DNA of 42,344 nucleotides from Ardenticatenaceae bacterium (GTDB lineage Bacteria; Chloroflexota; Anaerolineae; Promineifilales; Promineifilaceae). The notes below the pieces were generated by a model. It did no database searches. It saw only the letters and a list, made by a program, of their open reading frames with translations, and was not told the origin of the DNA. Every line of letters starts with the position of its first letter. The first letter of the stretch is position 1. Below are positions 1 to 7,395 of this stretch, in pieces. A program made the position numbers and the translations under genes. The stretch is taken from contig JACKBT010000039.1 of assembly GCA_020634415.1 (NCBI GenBank), positions 1-42,344 on the forward strand, read 5' to 3'.

Positions 1-62
1 TGGACGAGCAGAAGATGATGGAGATGGTTGATCCGAAGCTGTATCGGAATCGGAGTAATTGA
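1..62 (+). CDS. 3' end of an unidentified rightward gene
   Basis: An open frame enters from the left edge (codons from position 3) and ends at TGA 60-62. About twenty residues are visible, ending DPKLYRNRSN, too few to assign a family. The stop lies just before a strong hairpin and faces the convergent gene that ends at 109, which fits a real gene end. It could also be a chance open frame, because only 19 codons are visible. Confidence 0.4.
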   Translation, partial: DEQKMMEMVDPKLYRNRSN

Positions 63-69
63 GAATGAT

Positions 70-114
70 GAATGATGAATGATGAAAGAGAACTCCTTTC
101 ATCATTCATCATTC
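70..114. terminator. Bidirectional hairpin between convergent genes
   Basis: A perfect 19-bp stem is visible: GAATGATGAATGATGAAAG at 70-88 pairs with its complement at 96-114 across a 7-nt loop. The arms are built from the tandem word GAATGAT, and an extra copy lies at 63-69. The right arm overlaps the stop codon of the leftward gene. There is no clear T-tract, so termination is inferred from position and stem strength. Confidence 0.55.
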
Positions 115-2673
115 TATAGGATTTATCCAGGCCAGGGAGGCGCAGGGGCCGTTGTTGTGTTCGATGATTTGGTAGTGGTTGGTGTGGGGGATGGTGAGGG
201 CGATTTTGTTTTCATCGGTGAGGATGGCGAGCCACTGTCCATCGGCTGACCAGTCGTGGAGGTAGGCGGGGAAGAGCAGGGGGTTGACGGTGGCGTAAGC
301 GTGGCTTTGTTGGGTGGTGAAGTCGTAGAGGAGGGTGTTGTTGAGATTGAGGGAGTCTGTGCCTATTCTTTCTTGCCAATCGCTGAGGATGAGGTAACGG
401 CCGTCTGGGGAAAAGTCTAAATTGTGTACACCGATGAAGTTGGTTTGCAGGATGAGGCTGATGCGGTGGCTGATGAGATCGTAGGTGTAGATGTGGGCCT
501 GACGGGGCGATATGTTGCGGCCGCTGGTGGCTACGATGAATAATTGGTTGGGGTGGTGGGGTTCGGTGAGGATGTAGTTGATGTTGAAGCGGGGGGCAAA
601 GCGGCCGTTGTTGGGCAGCAGGCTGATGAGGGTGCTGCTGCTGAGGAGGAGTTGGGGGCTGTCATCGGCCGTTTTGGCGATGACGATTTCGAGGTTGCTG
701 CCAGACGGCCGTAAATAGCCATAGGTTTCATTGTCAATCCAGAATGGTTCAAAGCCGGCGCCGATGGGTATCTGCTGGCTGTCTTCGGTGCGGTATAGGT
801 TGTAGGGTTCCTGGTTTTCTAGCCGTTCGTTGAGGAGGAAGTGACGGCCGTTGATGGGCAGGTAGTTGAAGACTAATGAAAAGGGGTTGGCGATGATGGT
901 TTGACGGCCGTCGGGCGACCAGGCTAGAAGCCCTGGGTGGGCTTCTAGGGCACAGTCGGTGGTGGTGGGGCAGCTTGTTAAATCGGCCAGTTGGGGCACG
1001 ATGGATTGGCCGGGATTGCCGATTTGGTAGGTGAGCATTTTGCCGGAGGGGTGGAGGTGGCCGAAGGAGAGGAGTGGATTTTCGGTGTTGATGATGCTTT
1101 GTACGAACTGCCCATCTTGCCAGAGCATGGGGCCGACGGGGCTGCTGTTGAAGCTTTGTAGGATAACGGCCGTATCATCGGGCAGCGGACTCATGAGGGC
1201 TAGTTCATTGGTATCATATTCTTCCTGCCATTGGCCTGTGTCTAGGTGGTAGCGGTAGAGTTGGGCATCTTCTGGCTCCTCAAAACCGTTGGTGGTGCAG
1301 AGGAGGAGTAAGTCTTGATGGGGGAAGGGCAGGGGGGCTGGTTCGGTGCTGAGATGGCTGCGGATGCTGGCGGTTTTGAACCATTCGCGGGAAATAGTGG
1401 TGGTGCCGAGGGCGGTTTCGGGGCGCGGGAGGACGTTGTTGGCCAGCCAGGGAATCATTGATGACTCGACGTTGAGGATGCGCTGGGCAAAGGCGGGAGA
1501 ACTATTTTTGTCGGCGCGGAGGAGAAAGTCGGTGATGAGGTAGATGAGCCATTGGTCTTCGGGGGCGATGGCTTGTAGATTGTCTGAGCGCCAGTAGGGG
1601 ATGGCGGTGCTGAGGGAGATGGCTTCGTCGTAGGCACGCTGGTAGTCGGCCTGGGTAACGGGCCAGGTACGGAGGTCGAGTTGGCTGAGTTGGTAGTGGA
1701 GGAGGGTTTGGAAGAAGGGGACACCGTTGCAGCATTGGTACTCGACGAGTTGGGCGATAACGGCCGTTGCTACTTGCGTGGCATAACCCCGCCGCAATGC
1801 CTGGTAGCCTGCTTCGTCGGTGGGCAGTCCTATGAGGGTGGGTGTAGGCAGTACAATACGTTGTTTGCTTTGCCATAAGTTTTGGGGATTAGTGAGGTTG
1901 AGCAAAATGTCGGGATCGCTGGTAAGGGCCAGGGTGATTTGGAAATTGTCGGGGCAGTTGATGTCATCCAGGCGGGAACAGAGCTGCTCTACTGTTTGTT
2001 CCAGGTCGGTGGCGAGGCGTTGGGCTAGTTCTTCGTCTCGGGCGGGGTAGGTGAGGATGAGTTTGTCGCGCTCGACGTTGCGGGTGCGGCCCCAGAAGTC
2101 ATCATCGGGGGGGGCGTAGAGCCAGCGTTGGTTGCCCAGGCGGTAGACGGCCGTTTGCTGCAAGGTGATGCTTTGTACCTGGCCGTTGGGCAAGGTGAAG
2201 GTGTAGGGCAGGCCCACGATTAGTTCGGCGGAGAGCAGGTCGGGGGCGAAATCGAGGGAGATGAGGCTGTCTTGGGCGATATTGAGGTTGGGTTGGCGGG
2301 GAAAGGCGGCAGTGAGATCGAAGGAGGGACGGCTGAAGAAGAGGTCTTGGGGCAGCAGGGCTTGTTGGCTGGCTGTCCATTTGGGGTCGCGCCCGGAGAT
2401 GAGGGTGGTGAAGAGGTCATTGTCCTGGCTGTAGACGGCCTGGATGAGGAGGCTGTGGCTGGAGAGGAGGTCGTTGGTAACGGCCGTTGTGGCCTCCTCT
2501 ACCCGTTGGTTGGCCTGCTGCAACAGCAGCCAAATTGTGCCGCCTATCACCAGCAAAAAGATGGGAATCAGCCACCAGCGTCGTTGTGGACGTGGGTTTT
2601 CCGGTTTAGGATTGTAGGTAACAGGTTCGTCCCAGTTATCTTCTGCGTCTTGCTGCCAGTTGAATTGACTCAT
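109..2673 (-). CDS. Membrane-anchored TolB/WD40-like beta-propeller protein (paralogue A)
   Basis: An 854-residue protein with a short acidic N-terminus, one transmembrane helix near residues 33-53 (after RRWW), and a large extracytoplasmic part. The middle carries the phrase LYAPPDDDFWG, shared with the next gene. The C-terminal half has repeated propeller-type blades (AWSPDGRQ, FSPDGRYLILS, DWSADGQW), as in TolB/WD40-like folds. The longer open frame starts at 2811, but the ATG at 2673 is preferred: it overlaps the upstream stop as ATGA (2670-2673) and matches the paralogue's N-terminus. The two genes were probably produced by tandem duplication and are coupled in translation. The function is unknown; a sensory or scaffolding role at the cell surface is only an inference. 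Confidence 0.75.
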   Translation of the reverse strand: MSQFNWQQDAEDNWDEPVTYNPKPENPRPQRRWWLIPIFLLVIGGTIWLLLQQANQRVEEATTAVTNDLLSSHSLLIQAVYSQDNDLFTTLISGRDPKWTASQQALLPQDLFFSRPSFDLTAAFPRQPNLNIAQDSLISLDFAPDLLSAELIVGLPYTFTLPNGQVQSITLQQTAVYRLGNQRWLYAPPDDDFWGRTRNVERDKLILTYPARDEELAQRLATDLEQTVEQLCSRLDDINCPDNFQITLALTSDPDILLNLTNPQNLWQSKQRIVLPTPTLIGLPTDEAGYQALRRGYATQVATAVIAQLVEYQCCNGVPFFQTLLHYQLSQLDLRTWPVTQADYQRAYDEAISLSTAIPYWRSDNLQAIAPEDQWLIYLITDFLLRADKNSSPAFAQRILNVESSMIPWLANNVLPRPETALGTTTISREWFKTASIRSHLSTEPAPLPFPHQDLLLLCTTNGFEEPEDAQLYRYHLDTGQWQEEYDTNELALMSPLPDDTAVILQSFNSSPVGPMLWQDGQFVQSIINTENPLLSFGHLHPSGKMLTYQIGNPGQSIVPQLADLTSCPTTTDCALEAHPGLLAWSPDGRQTIIANPFSLVFNYLPINGRHFLLNERLENQEPYNLYRTEDSQQIPIGAGFEPFWIDNETYGYLRPSGSNLEIVIAKTADDSPQLLLSSSTLISLLPNNGRFAPRFNINYILTEPHHPNQLFIVATSGRNISPRQAHIYTYDLISHRISLILQTNFIGVHNLDFSPDGRYLILSDWQERIGTDSLNLNNTLLYDFTTQQSHAYATVNPLLFPAYLHDWSADGQWLAILTDENKIALTIPHTNHYQIIEHNNGPCASLAWINPIE

Positions 2674-5102
2674 GATTGTGAATGGACCCAGGCGGCGTAG
2701 CTGCAGCCGCTTAGCTCGTGAATAAATATTTTTTGTTGGCCGGTGGCCGGTTCGATGAGATGAATGAAGCTGTCTTCCAGGCGCAGCAGCCATTGGCTGT
2801 TGGCGGACCAATCATATTCCAGGGCACTGAAGAGGTGATTGGAGCCGAGGGTTTGGGATTGGCCGGTGGGGATGTGGTAGAGGAACAGGTCGGAGAGGGT
2901 GCTGGTGTGGGCGAAGGTGGTGACGCTGAGCCAGTTGCCATCGGGGGAGAAGGCGAGGGGTTTGTAGAAGCCGAGGGTGTGGGGCGAGGTGTAAATCGTG
3001 TGGACATTGCCTGTTTGTAGGTTGTAGGTTAGGAGAAGGGTGCGCAGATCGGATTGGCTGCGGACGTGGGCGGCGATGAAGATGAGGTCGGGGTTGTGGG
3101 GGGCGATGGTGATGGCGCGGAGGGTAAGGTGGCTGAGGCGTAGAGGGGGCGGCAGGGCGGCGGCGAGTTCGGACAGGTGCAGGAGGGTTTGGGGTTGGTT
3201 GGTGCTAACGGCCGTTACTACCAGTTCGGCCGGGGTGCTGCGGAGATTGCTGCTGATGTGGGCAAAGCCGTAATGGGTTTCATCCAGCCAGAAGGGGGTT
3301 GAGCCGAGGCCGATGTCATGCAGGCTGTTGCCCTGGGCATCGGTTAGTTGCAGGTATTCGTTGTTGATGAGGAGGAGGGCGTAACGGCCGTCTGGCGACC
3401 AGTAGGGGGTGCCGTTGAGCCGTTGGCTGGCACAGGCATTTGTTTGGCAGCCGGGCACATTCAGCAGATCGAGTTGGCTTTGACCAGCGGCAAAATCATA
3501 CCCATATAAAGTCAGATCATCCTGGCGTGGCTCAACATGAAAGAAGCCCACGCTCATAGGATGTTCATCAGCCACTACTTCTTGCCCATCCCGCCAGAGG
3601 AGGAGTTGGCTGCGGTTTTGGATGACTTGCCGCTCGTGCAGCAGTACGCCATTGGCCTGGGGCAGGGGGGCCATGAAGAGGAAGTTGCGGCGGGGCAGGT
3701 CGGTGGTGATGGCATCGGTGCGGGGGTTGTAGCGGAAGAGGGTGGTGAGGTTGGTGCGCTGGCTGTTGGCGCGGCAGAGGAGGAGGATGTCTTGTGTGGG
3801 TGGGGCAACGGCCGTTGCTTCATCATCTAACTGTGATTGAGCAAAGTGCAGCCATTCCCGCTGAAAGTTAGCCGCAGAAATGGTGGGCCGGGTGAAGGTA
3901 TAGAGCCAATCGGTGTAGCTTTCGGCCGTTAGCAGTGTGCGCTGCATGTCGGCCACAGCACTGCCCGGTTTGCGGAAGAGGACAAAATCAACAGAGCCAT
4001 AAATCTGCGGCCAGATGTTGCCCGTTAAAGGGAAGGCGGGTGGCTCGTGCCAAAAGGGGTGCAATTGGTCTATGCCAGCGACGGGTGATTGGAAGATGTT
4101 GGCATATTCAGTGGCCGTGAGGGGCCATTCTTTCAGGCCAAGCTGGCTCAACTGCTTGTCAATGAGGGCCTGGTGGAACAGCCCTTGCTCGCAGCAAACC
4201 CAACCGCTGTGGGCGCGGATGGCGGCGGCGACGACTTGTTGACTGTAACCACCCAGCAGGGCTTGATAACCGGCTTCGTCTATGGGCAGCCCGATGAGGC
4301 TGGGCGCGGGTAATTCGAGCAGGGAGTTTTTTTGCCACAGGGTGGGTAGGTGGCTGAGGTTGAGCAGGCTTTGGGGCTGGGTGTCGAAGCGCACGAGCAA
4401 AAGGGGATCGGCGGGACAGTGGGTCTGGGGCAGGTTGCAGTAGGCGGCGAGATGGTTGTCGAAGTCGGTGAGGAGCTGCTGGGCGATGGCCTGGTCGCGC
4501 TGGGGATAGATGAGGCTGAGAAAACGGCCGTCTTCGGTGAGCCAACTGCCCCAAAAGTCGGGCGTGGGGGGGGCGTAGAGCCAACGCTGTTGACCCTGGC
4601 GGTAAACATCGGTGCGGTGCAGGAGCACGTTTTCTTGGGTGCCGTCGGGTTGTTGGTGGGTGTATTCTTGAGCGACTGTCAGTTCGGCAGCGAGCAGGTT
4701 GGCGGCGGGAGTGATGGTGAGGAGTTGGGGAACGGCCGTTGTGGGCTGCAAGCCCAAAGGCCAATGATTCACCAGCCGTTCCTCGGCGAACAGTGCTTGC
4801 TGCGCTTGCATCCAAGCCACATTGCTGCCAGAAAGCACCGACTCGAATAACTCGCGGTCATGGCTGGCAAGGGCCTGTTGACGCAGCTCATAACTGGAAA
4901 GGAGTTCAGCGGTGACAAAGCTGCTGGCTTGGGCCACGCGCTGCGTCAGTTGGCGGTAGCCGAGGAAACCACCCAGACAAACGATTAATAAGCCCGCCAG
5001 CCAAAGTAACCAGCGTCTTTGGCTGGCGGGTGGCGGAGGTGGAGGAGCCGATAACGCTTCCCAATCACCATCTTCATCTGTAAACCACTCGAAGTTTGAC
5101 AT
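2670..5102 (-). CDS. Membrane-anchored TolB/WD40-like beta-propeller protein (paralogue B)
   Basis: An 810-residue protein with the same architecture as its downstream neighbour: N-terminus MSNFEWFTDEDGDW, a proline run, a transmembrane helix at about 30-50, a central region with LYAPPTPDFWG, and C-terminal blades with YWSPDGRYALL, FSPDGNWLSV and DWSANSQWLL. Start ATG 5100-5102. Its stop overlaps the next start by four bases (ATGA). No catalytic motif is seen, so enzymatic activity is not claimed. The + strand across both genes is strongly G-rich except just right of the ACGGCCGT sites, for example after 1759, 2479 and 4731. Confidence 0.75.
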   Translation of the reverse strand: MSNFEWFTDEDGDWEALSAPPPPPPASQRRWLLWLAGLLIVCLGGFLGYRQLTQRVAQASSFVTAELLSSYELRQQALASHDRELFESVLSGSNVAWMQAQQALFAEERLVNHWPLGLQPTTAVPQLLTITPAANLLAAELTVAQEYTHQQPDGTQENVLLHRTDVYRQGQQRWLYAPPTPDFWGSWLTEDGRFLSLIYPQRDQAIAQQLLTDFDNHLAAYCNLPQTHCPADPLLLVRFDTQPQSLLNLSHLPTLWQKNSLLELPAPSLIGLPIDEAGYQALLGGYSQQVVAAAIRAHSGWVCCEQGLFHQALIDKQLSQLGLKEWPLTATEYANIFQSPVAGIDQLHPFWHEPPAFPLTGNIWPQIYGSVDFVLFRKPGSAVADMQRTLLTAESYTDWLYTFTRPTISAANFQREWLHFAQSQLDDEATAVAPPTQDILLLCRANSQRTNLTTLFRYNPRTDAITTDLPRRNFLFMAPLPQANGVLLHERQVIQNRSQLLLWRDGQEVVADEHPMSVGFFHVEPRQDDLTLYGYDFAAGQSQLDLLNVPGCQTNACASQRLNGTPYWSPDGRYALLLINNEYLQLTDAQGNSLHDIGLGSTPFWLDETHYGFAHISSNLRSTPAELVVTAVSTNQPQTLLHLSELAAALPPPLRLSHLTLRAITIAPHNPDLIFIAAHVRSQSDLRTLLLTYNLQTGNVHTIYTSPHTLGFYKPLAFSPDGNWLSVTTFAHTSTLSDLFLYHIPTGQSQTLGSNHLFSALEYDWSANSQWLLRLEDSFIHLIEPATGQQKIFIHELSGCSYAAWVHSQS

Positions 5103-5130
5103 GCGTATGAATTGTTGTAAAAGGTTTGTA

Positions 5131-5198
5131 ACTGTTCACCCTCCCGGAGGTTTTCCCTCGAGAGAGCCTCCGTAAAAGAAGCCTCCGGGAGGATTTTT
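5131..5198. repeat. 68-bp CCTCCCGGAGG hairpin repeat, copy 1
   Basis: Two 11-bp near-palindromes, CCTCCCGGAGG and CCTCCGGGAGG, flank an inner CCCTCGAGAG...CCTCCG segment, and the whole can fold as one hairpin. The reverse complement of 15828-15896 matches it almost base for base; the differences I see are in a short AGAG/ATAA stretch and in an A-run. It lies directly upstream of the leftward gene starting at 5102 and just before the truncated methyltransferase. Confidence 0.8.
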
Positions 5199-5311
5199 CA
5201 CTCGAAGGGCTGAATAATTACAAAGGTTTATCTTTGACCAATATACGATGCTGCCAATGATAGGAAATTCTAAGAGATTGGCGACTGTTTTTAATGCTTT
5301 TGTAATTAGGC

Positions 5312-5317
5312 TACAAT
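5312..5317 (+). promoter_or_regulatory. Candidate -10 box for a leaderless start
   Basis: TACAAT lies 8 nt upstream of ATG 5326, which would put the RNA start almost on the start codon. The gap holds a CGGCCGTT site. No good -35 box is seen at the right distance. Confidence 0.35.
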
Positions 5318-5325
5318 CGGCCGTT

Positions 5326-5907
5326 ATGCACGACAAGATGATGCGCCTGATACACCCCCAGGCTGACTGGCATACTATCGAATTGAAGGCGGCTGCTTTG
5401 GCGCAAGAGTTGGTTCCCGCAACGGCCGATCTCCTCATTTGTGATCATCTTTCGGGCTATGTGCCGGATATGCCTGCGTTTTTGGCAAAATGGGTGGGGG
5501 TGCTTAAGCCGGGCGGCTGGCTGGCGGTGCGCGACACGGTTGTGCCGGGCAGCCGCTTGCGCGGCAAGAAGGCTAATTTGCAGCGGCGGGCAGGGGCCTA
5601 TGTGAATGTGCTGCTGCGGATGGTGGCGGGGGGAAACGGCCGTTACCTCTCCGCCGACGAATGGCTGGATGCTCTGCGCGTAGTCAATATCAGCAGCATC
5701 AAATACGAAACCAACAGGCGCGAAATCGGGTTCAACGAGTGGATTCAGTCGGCCAATCTTACGCCGTTGGCCCAAACCCGCCTCCGCGCCATGCTTAAAC
5801 AAACCCCAGAGCCGGTCACGGCCGCCTTGACCCCCACCTGGGCCAACGATAGAATAACCCTCTTTTTTACAGATATTGTTTTAGTAGGGAGATTAGAGGC
5901 TTACTAA
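5326..5907 (+). CDS. SAM-dependent methyltransferase remnant, N-terminally truncated
   Basis: A 193-residue product resembling the C-terminal two thirds of UbiE/COQ5-like class I methyltransferases. DLLICDHLSGY matches the post-motif IV strand and GVLKPGGWLAVRDTVVPG matches motif V-VI. The SAM-binding GxGxG motif I that should precede it is missing, and the upstream DNA is intergenic repeat (5131-5198) with no matching frame. The frame opens at 5248, but ATG 5326 is preferred because of the -10 box before it. It may be a decayed gene or a shortened protein; SAM binding is doubtful without motif I. It ends 39 bp before miaB. Confidence 0.6.
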   Translation: MHDKMMRLIHPQADWHTIELKAAALAQELVPATADLLICDHLSGYVPDMPAFLAKWVGVLKPGGWLAVRDTVVPGSRLRGKKANLQRRAGAYVNVLLRMVAGGNGRYLSADEWLDALRVVNISSIKYETNRREIGFNEWIQSANLTPLAQTRLRAMLKQTPEPVTAALTPTWANDRITLFFTDIVLVGRLEAY

Positions 5908-5946
5908 CGATGTATTATCAATCTCCAATCCCCAATCTCTAATTTT

Positions 5947-7332
5947 ATGAGCAAAAAATACCATTTCTGGATTTCTGGCTGCCAGATGAATTATGCGGAT
6001 GCCCGTCGCGTGGCAACGGGGCTGGAGCGTTTGGGGTATCAGGCGACGGATACGGCGGATGAGGCGGATGTGATTGTGCTGCAAACTTGCACGGTGCGGC
6101 AGCAGTCGGAGGATAAGGCATACGGCCGTTTGCACAGCCTGCGCCCCCTCAAAGAAGAACATCCCGACAAAACCATCGCCGTTATGGGCTGTGTGGTGGG
6201 GGTGCGTGGCAACGAAAGCCTGGAACAGACTTTCCCCTTCGTGGATGTATTCATGGAGCCAGCCACCGATGGTGCGCCCTTGCTCTCCCATTTGCAGCAG
6301 GATGATGATCTCACGTTGGAACTTTCGCTAACGGCCGAACGCCATGCCTGGCAAGACGACGAAGTGATTTTGCCCCACGAACAGCGCGGCGACCTTGTTT
6401 CCGCACCTGTTTCCATCGTCTATGGCTGTTCCCATGCCTGCTCCTTCTGCATCATCCCCCAAAAGCGGGGCAAAGAGCGCAGCCGTCCCATTGGTGGCAT
6501 CGTCTCCGAAGTGCGGTCGCTGGTGGCGCAAAGCGTGAAAGAAGTGGTGCTGCTGGGGCAAATTGTGGATCGATATGGCTATGATGTACCCGATGGCCCC
6601 GATTTGGCCGATCTGCTGCGCATGGTGAACGGGGTGGATGGGCTGGAGCGGATTCGCTTCCTCACCAGCCATCCCAACTATATGACGGATCGCATTCTCC
6701 ACGCGGTGGCCGACCTGCCCAAAGTGATGCCCCAAATTGAAGTGCCGATTCAGGCGGGTGATGATGTGGTGCTGGAGAATATGAAGCGGGGCTACACGGC
6801 CGCGCAGTACCGGCATCTCATTCACCGCATTCGCCGCATTGTGCCGGATGCGGCGATTCATTGTGACATTATTGTGGGTTTTCCGGGGGAAACGGCCGAT
6901 CAATTCCAGCGCACTGTAGATATTTTGGCCGAACTGGAACTGGATAAAGTGCATTTGGCCCGCTACAGTCCGCGTGAGGGCACGGTGAGTGCCCGCCGTA
7001 TGCCGGATGATGTGCCCGATGAGGAAAAACGCCGCCGCTTCCAGGTCATCGAGGCTTTGCAGAAAGAGGTTTCGGAAAAGAAGATGCGCCGCTGGCTGGA
7101 TGAGACGGTGGAGGTGTTGGTTGAGGATAAACACAAGGGCCGTTGGCGGGGCCGCACGCCGCAAAATAAACTGGTCTTTTTTGATGATGCTCGTGAGTTA
7201 CGCGGGCAGGTTGTGCCGGTGCATATTACACACACGGGGCCGTGGAGCATGTCGGGAACGGCCGTTCGCGCCCCTCAACTGGCACGAGTATCTGAATTGA
7301 ATCTGAGCATCCCCCTGACAGCCGTTTCTTAA
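5947..7332 (+). CDS. miaB: tRNA-2-methylthio-N6-dimethylallyladenosine synthase (MiaB)
   Basis: A 461-residue radical SAM methylthiotransferase that adds a methylthio group to N6-isopentenyladenosine-37 of tRNAs. The N-terminal UPF0004 domain has its three auxiliary cluster cysteines at C12 (SGCQMN), C48 (QTCTVR) and C82 (MGCVVG). The radical SAM cluster motif is C161-x3-C165-x2-C168 (GCSHACSFC). A TRAM domain follows from about residue 380. Length and domain order are normal. No Shine-Dalgarno sequence is obvious before ATG 5947. MtaB/RimO-type relatives are alternatives, but the SGCQMN and QTCTVR motifs favour MiaB. Confidence 0.87.
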   Translation: MSKKYHFWISGCQMNYADARRVATGLERLGYQATDTADEADVIVLQTCTVRQQSEDKAYGRLHSLRPLKEEHPDKTIAVMGCVVGVRGNESLEQTFPFVDVFMEPATDGAPLLSHLQQDDDLTLELSLTAERHAWQDDEVILPHEQRGDLVSAPVSIVYGCSHACSFCIIPQKRGKERSRPIGGIVSEVRSLVAQSVKEVVLLGQIVDRYGYDVPDGPDLADLLRMVNGVDGLERIRFLTSHPNYMTDRILHAVADLPKVMPQIEVPIQAGDDVVLENMKRGYTAAQYRHLIHRIRRIVPDAAIHCDIIVGFPGETADQFQRTVDILAELELDKVHLARYSPREGTVSARRMPDDVPDEEKRRRFQVIEALQKEVSEKKMRRWLDETVEVLVEDKHKGRWRGRTPQNKLVFFDDARELRGQVVPVHITHTGPWSMSGTAVRAPQLARVSELNLSIPLTAVS

Positions 7333-7334
7333 TA

Positions 7335-7389
7335 GAGAGACTGGAGATTGGGGACTGGGGACTAATCATCTCCAGTCTCCAGTTCCCCA
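7335..7389. repeat. GGAGACTGG-family intergenic hairpin
   Basis: The segment between the convergent ends of miaB and the kinase gene consists of GGAGATTGGGGACTGGGGACT followed by an imperfect complement, CTCCAGTCTCCAGTTCCCC. The same word family recurs at 21601-21651 and 36743-36788, with fragments at 5920-5942 and 9862-9880. It probably acts as a bidirectional terminator. Confidence 0.6.
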
Positions 7390-7395
7390 TAACGA

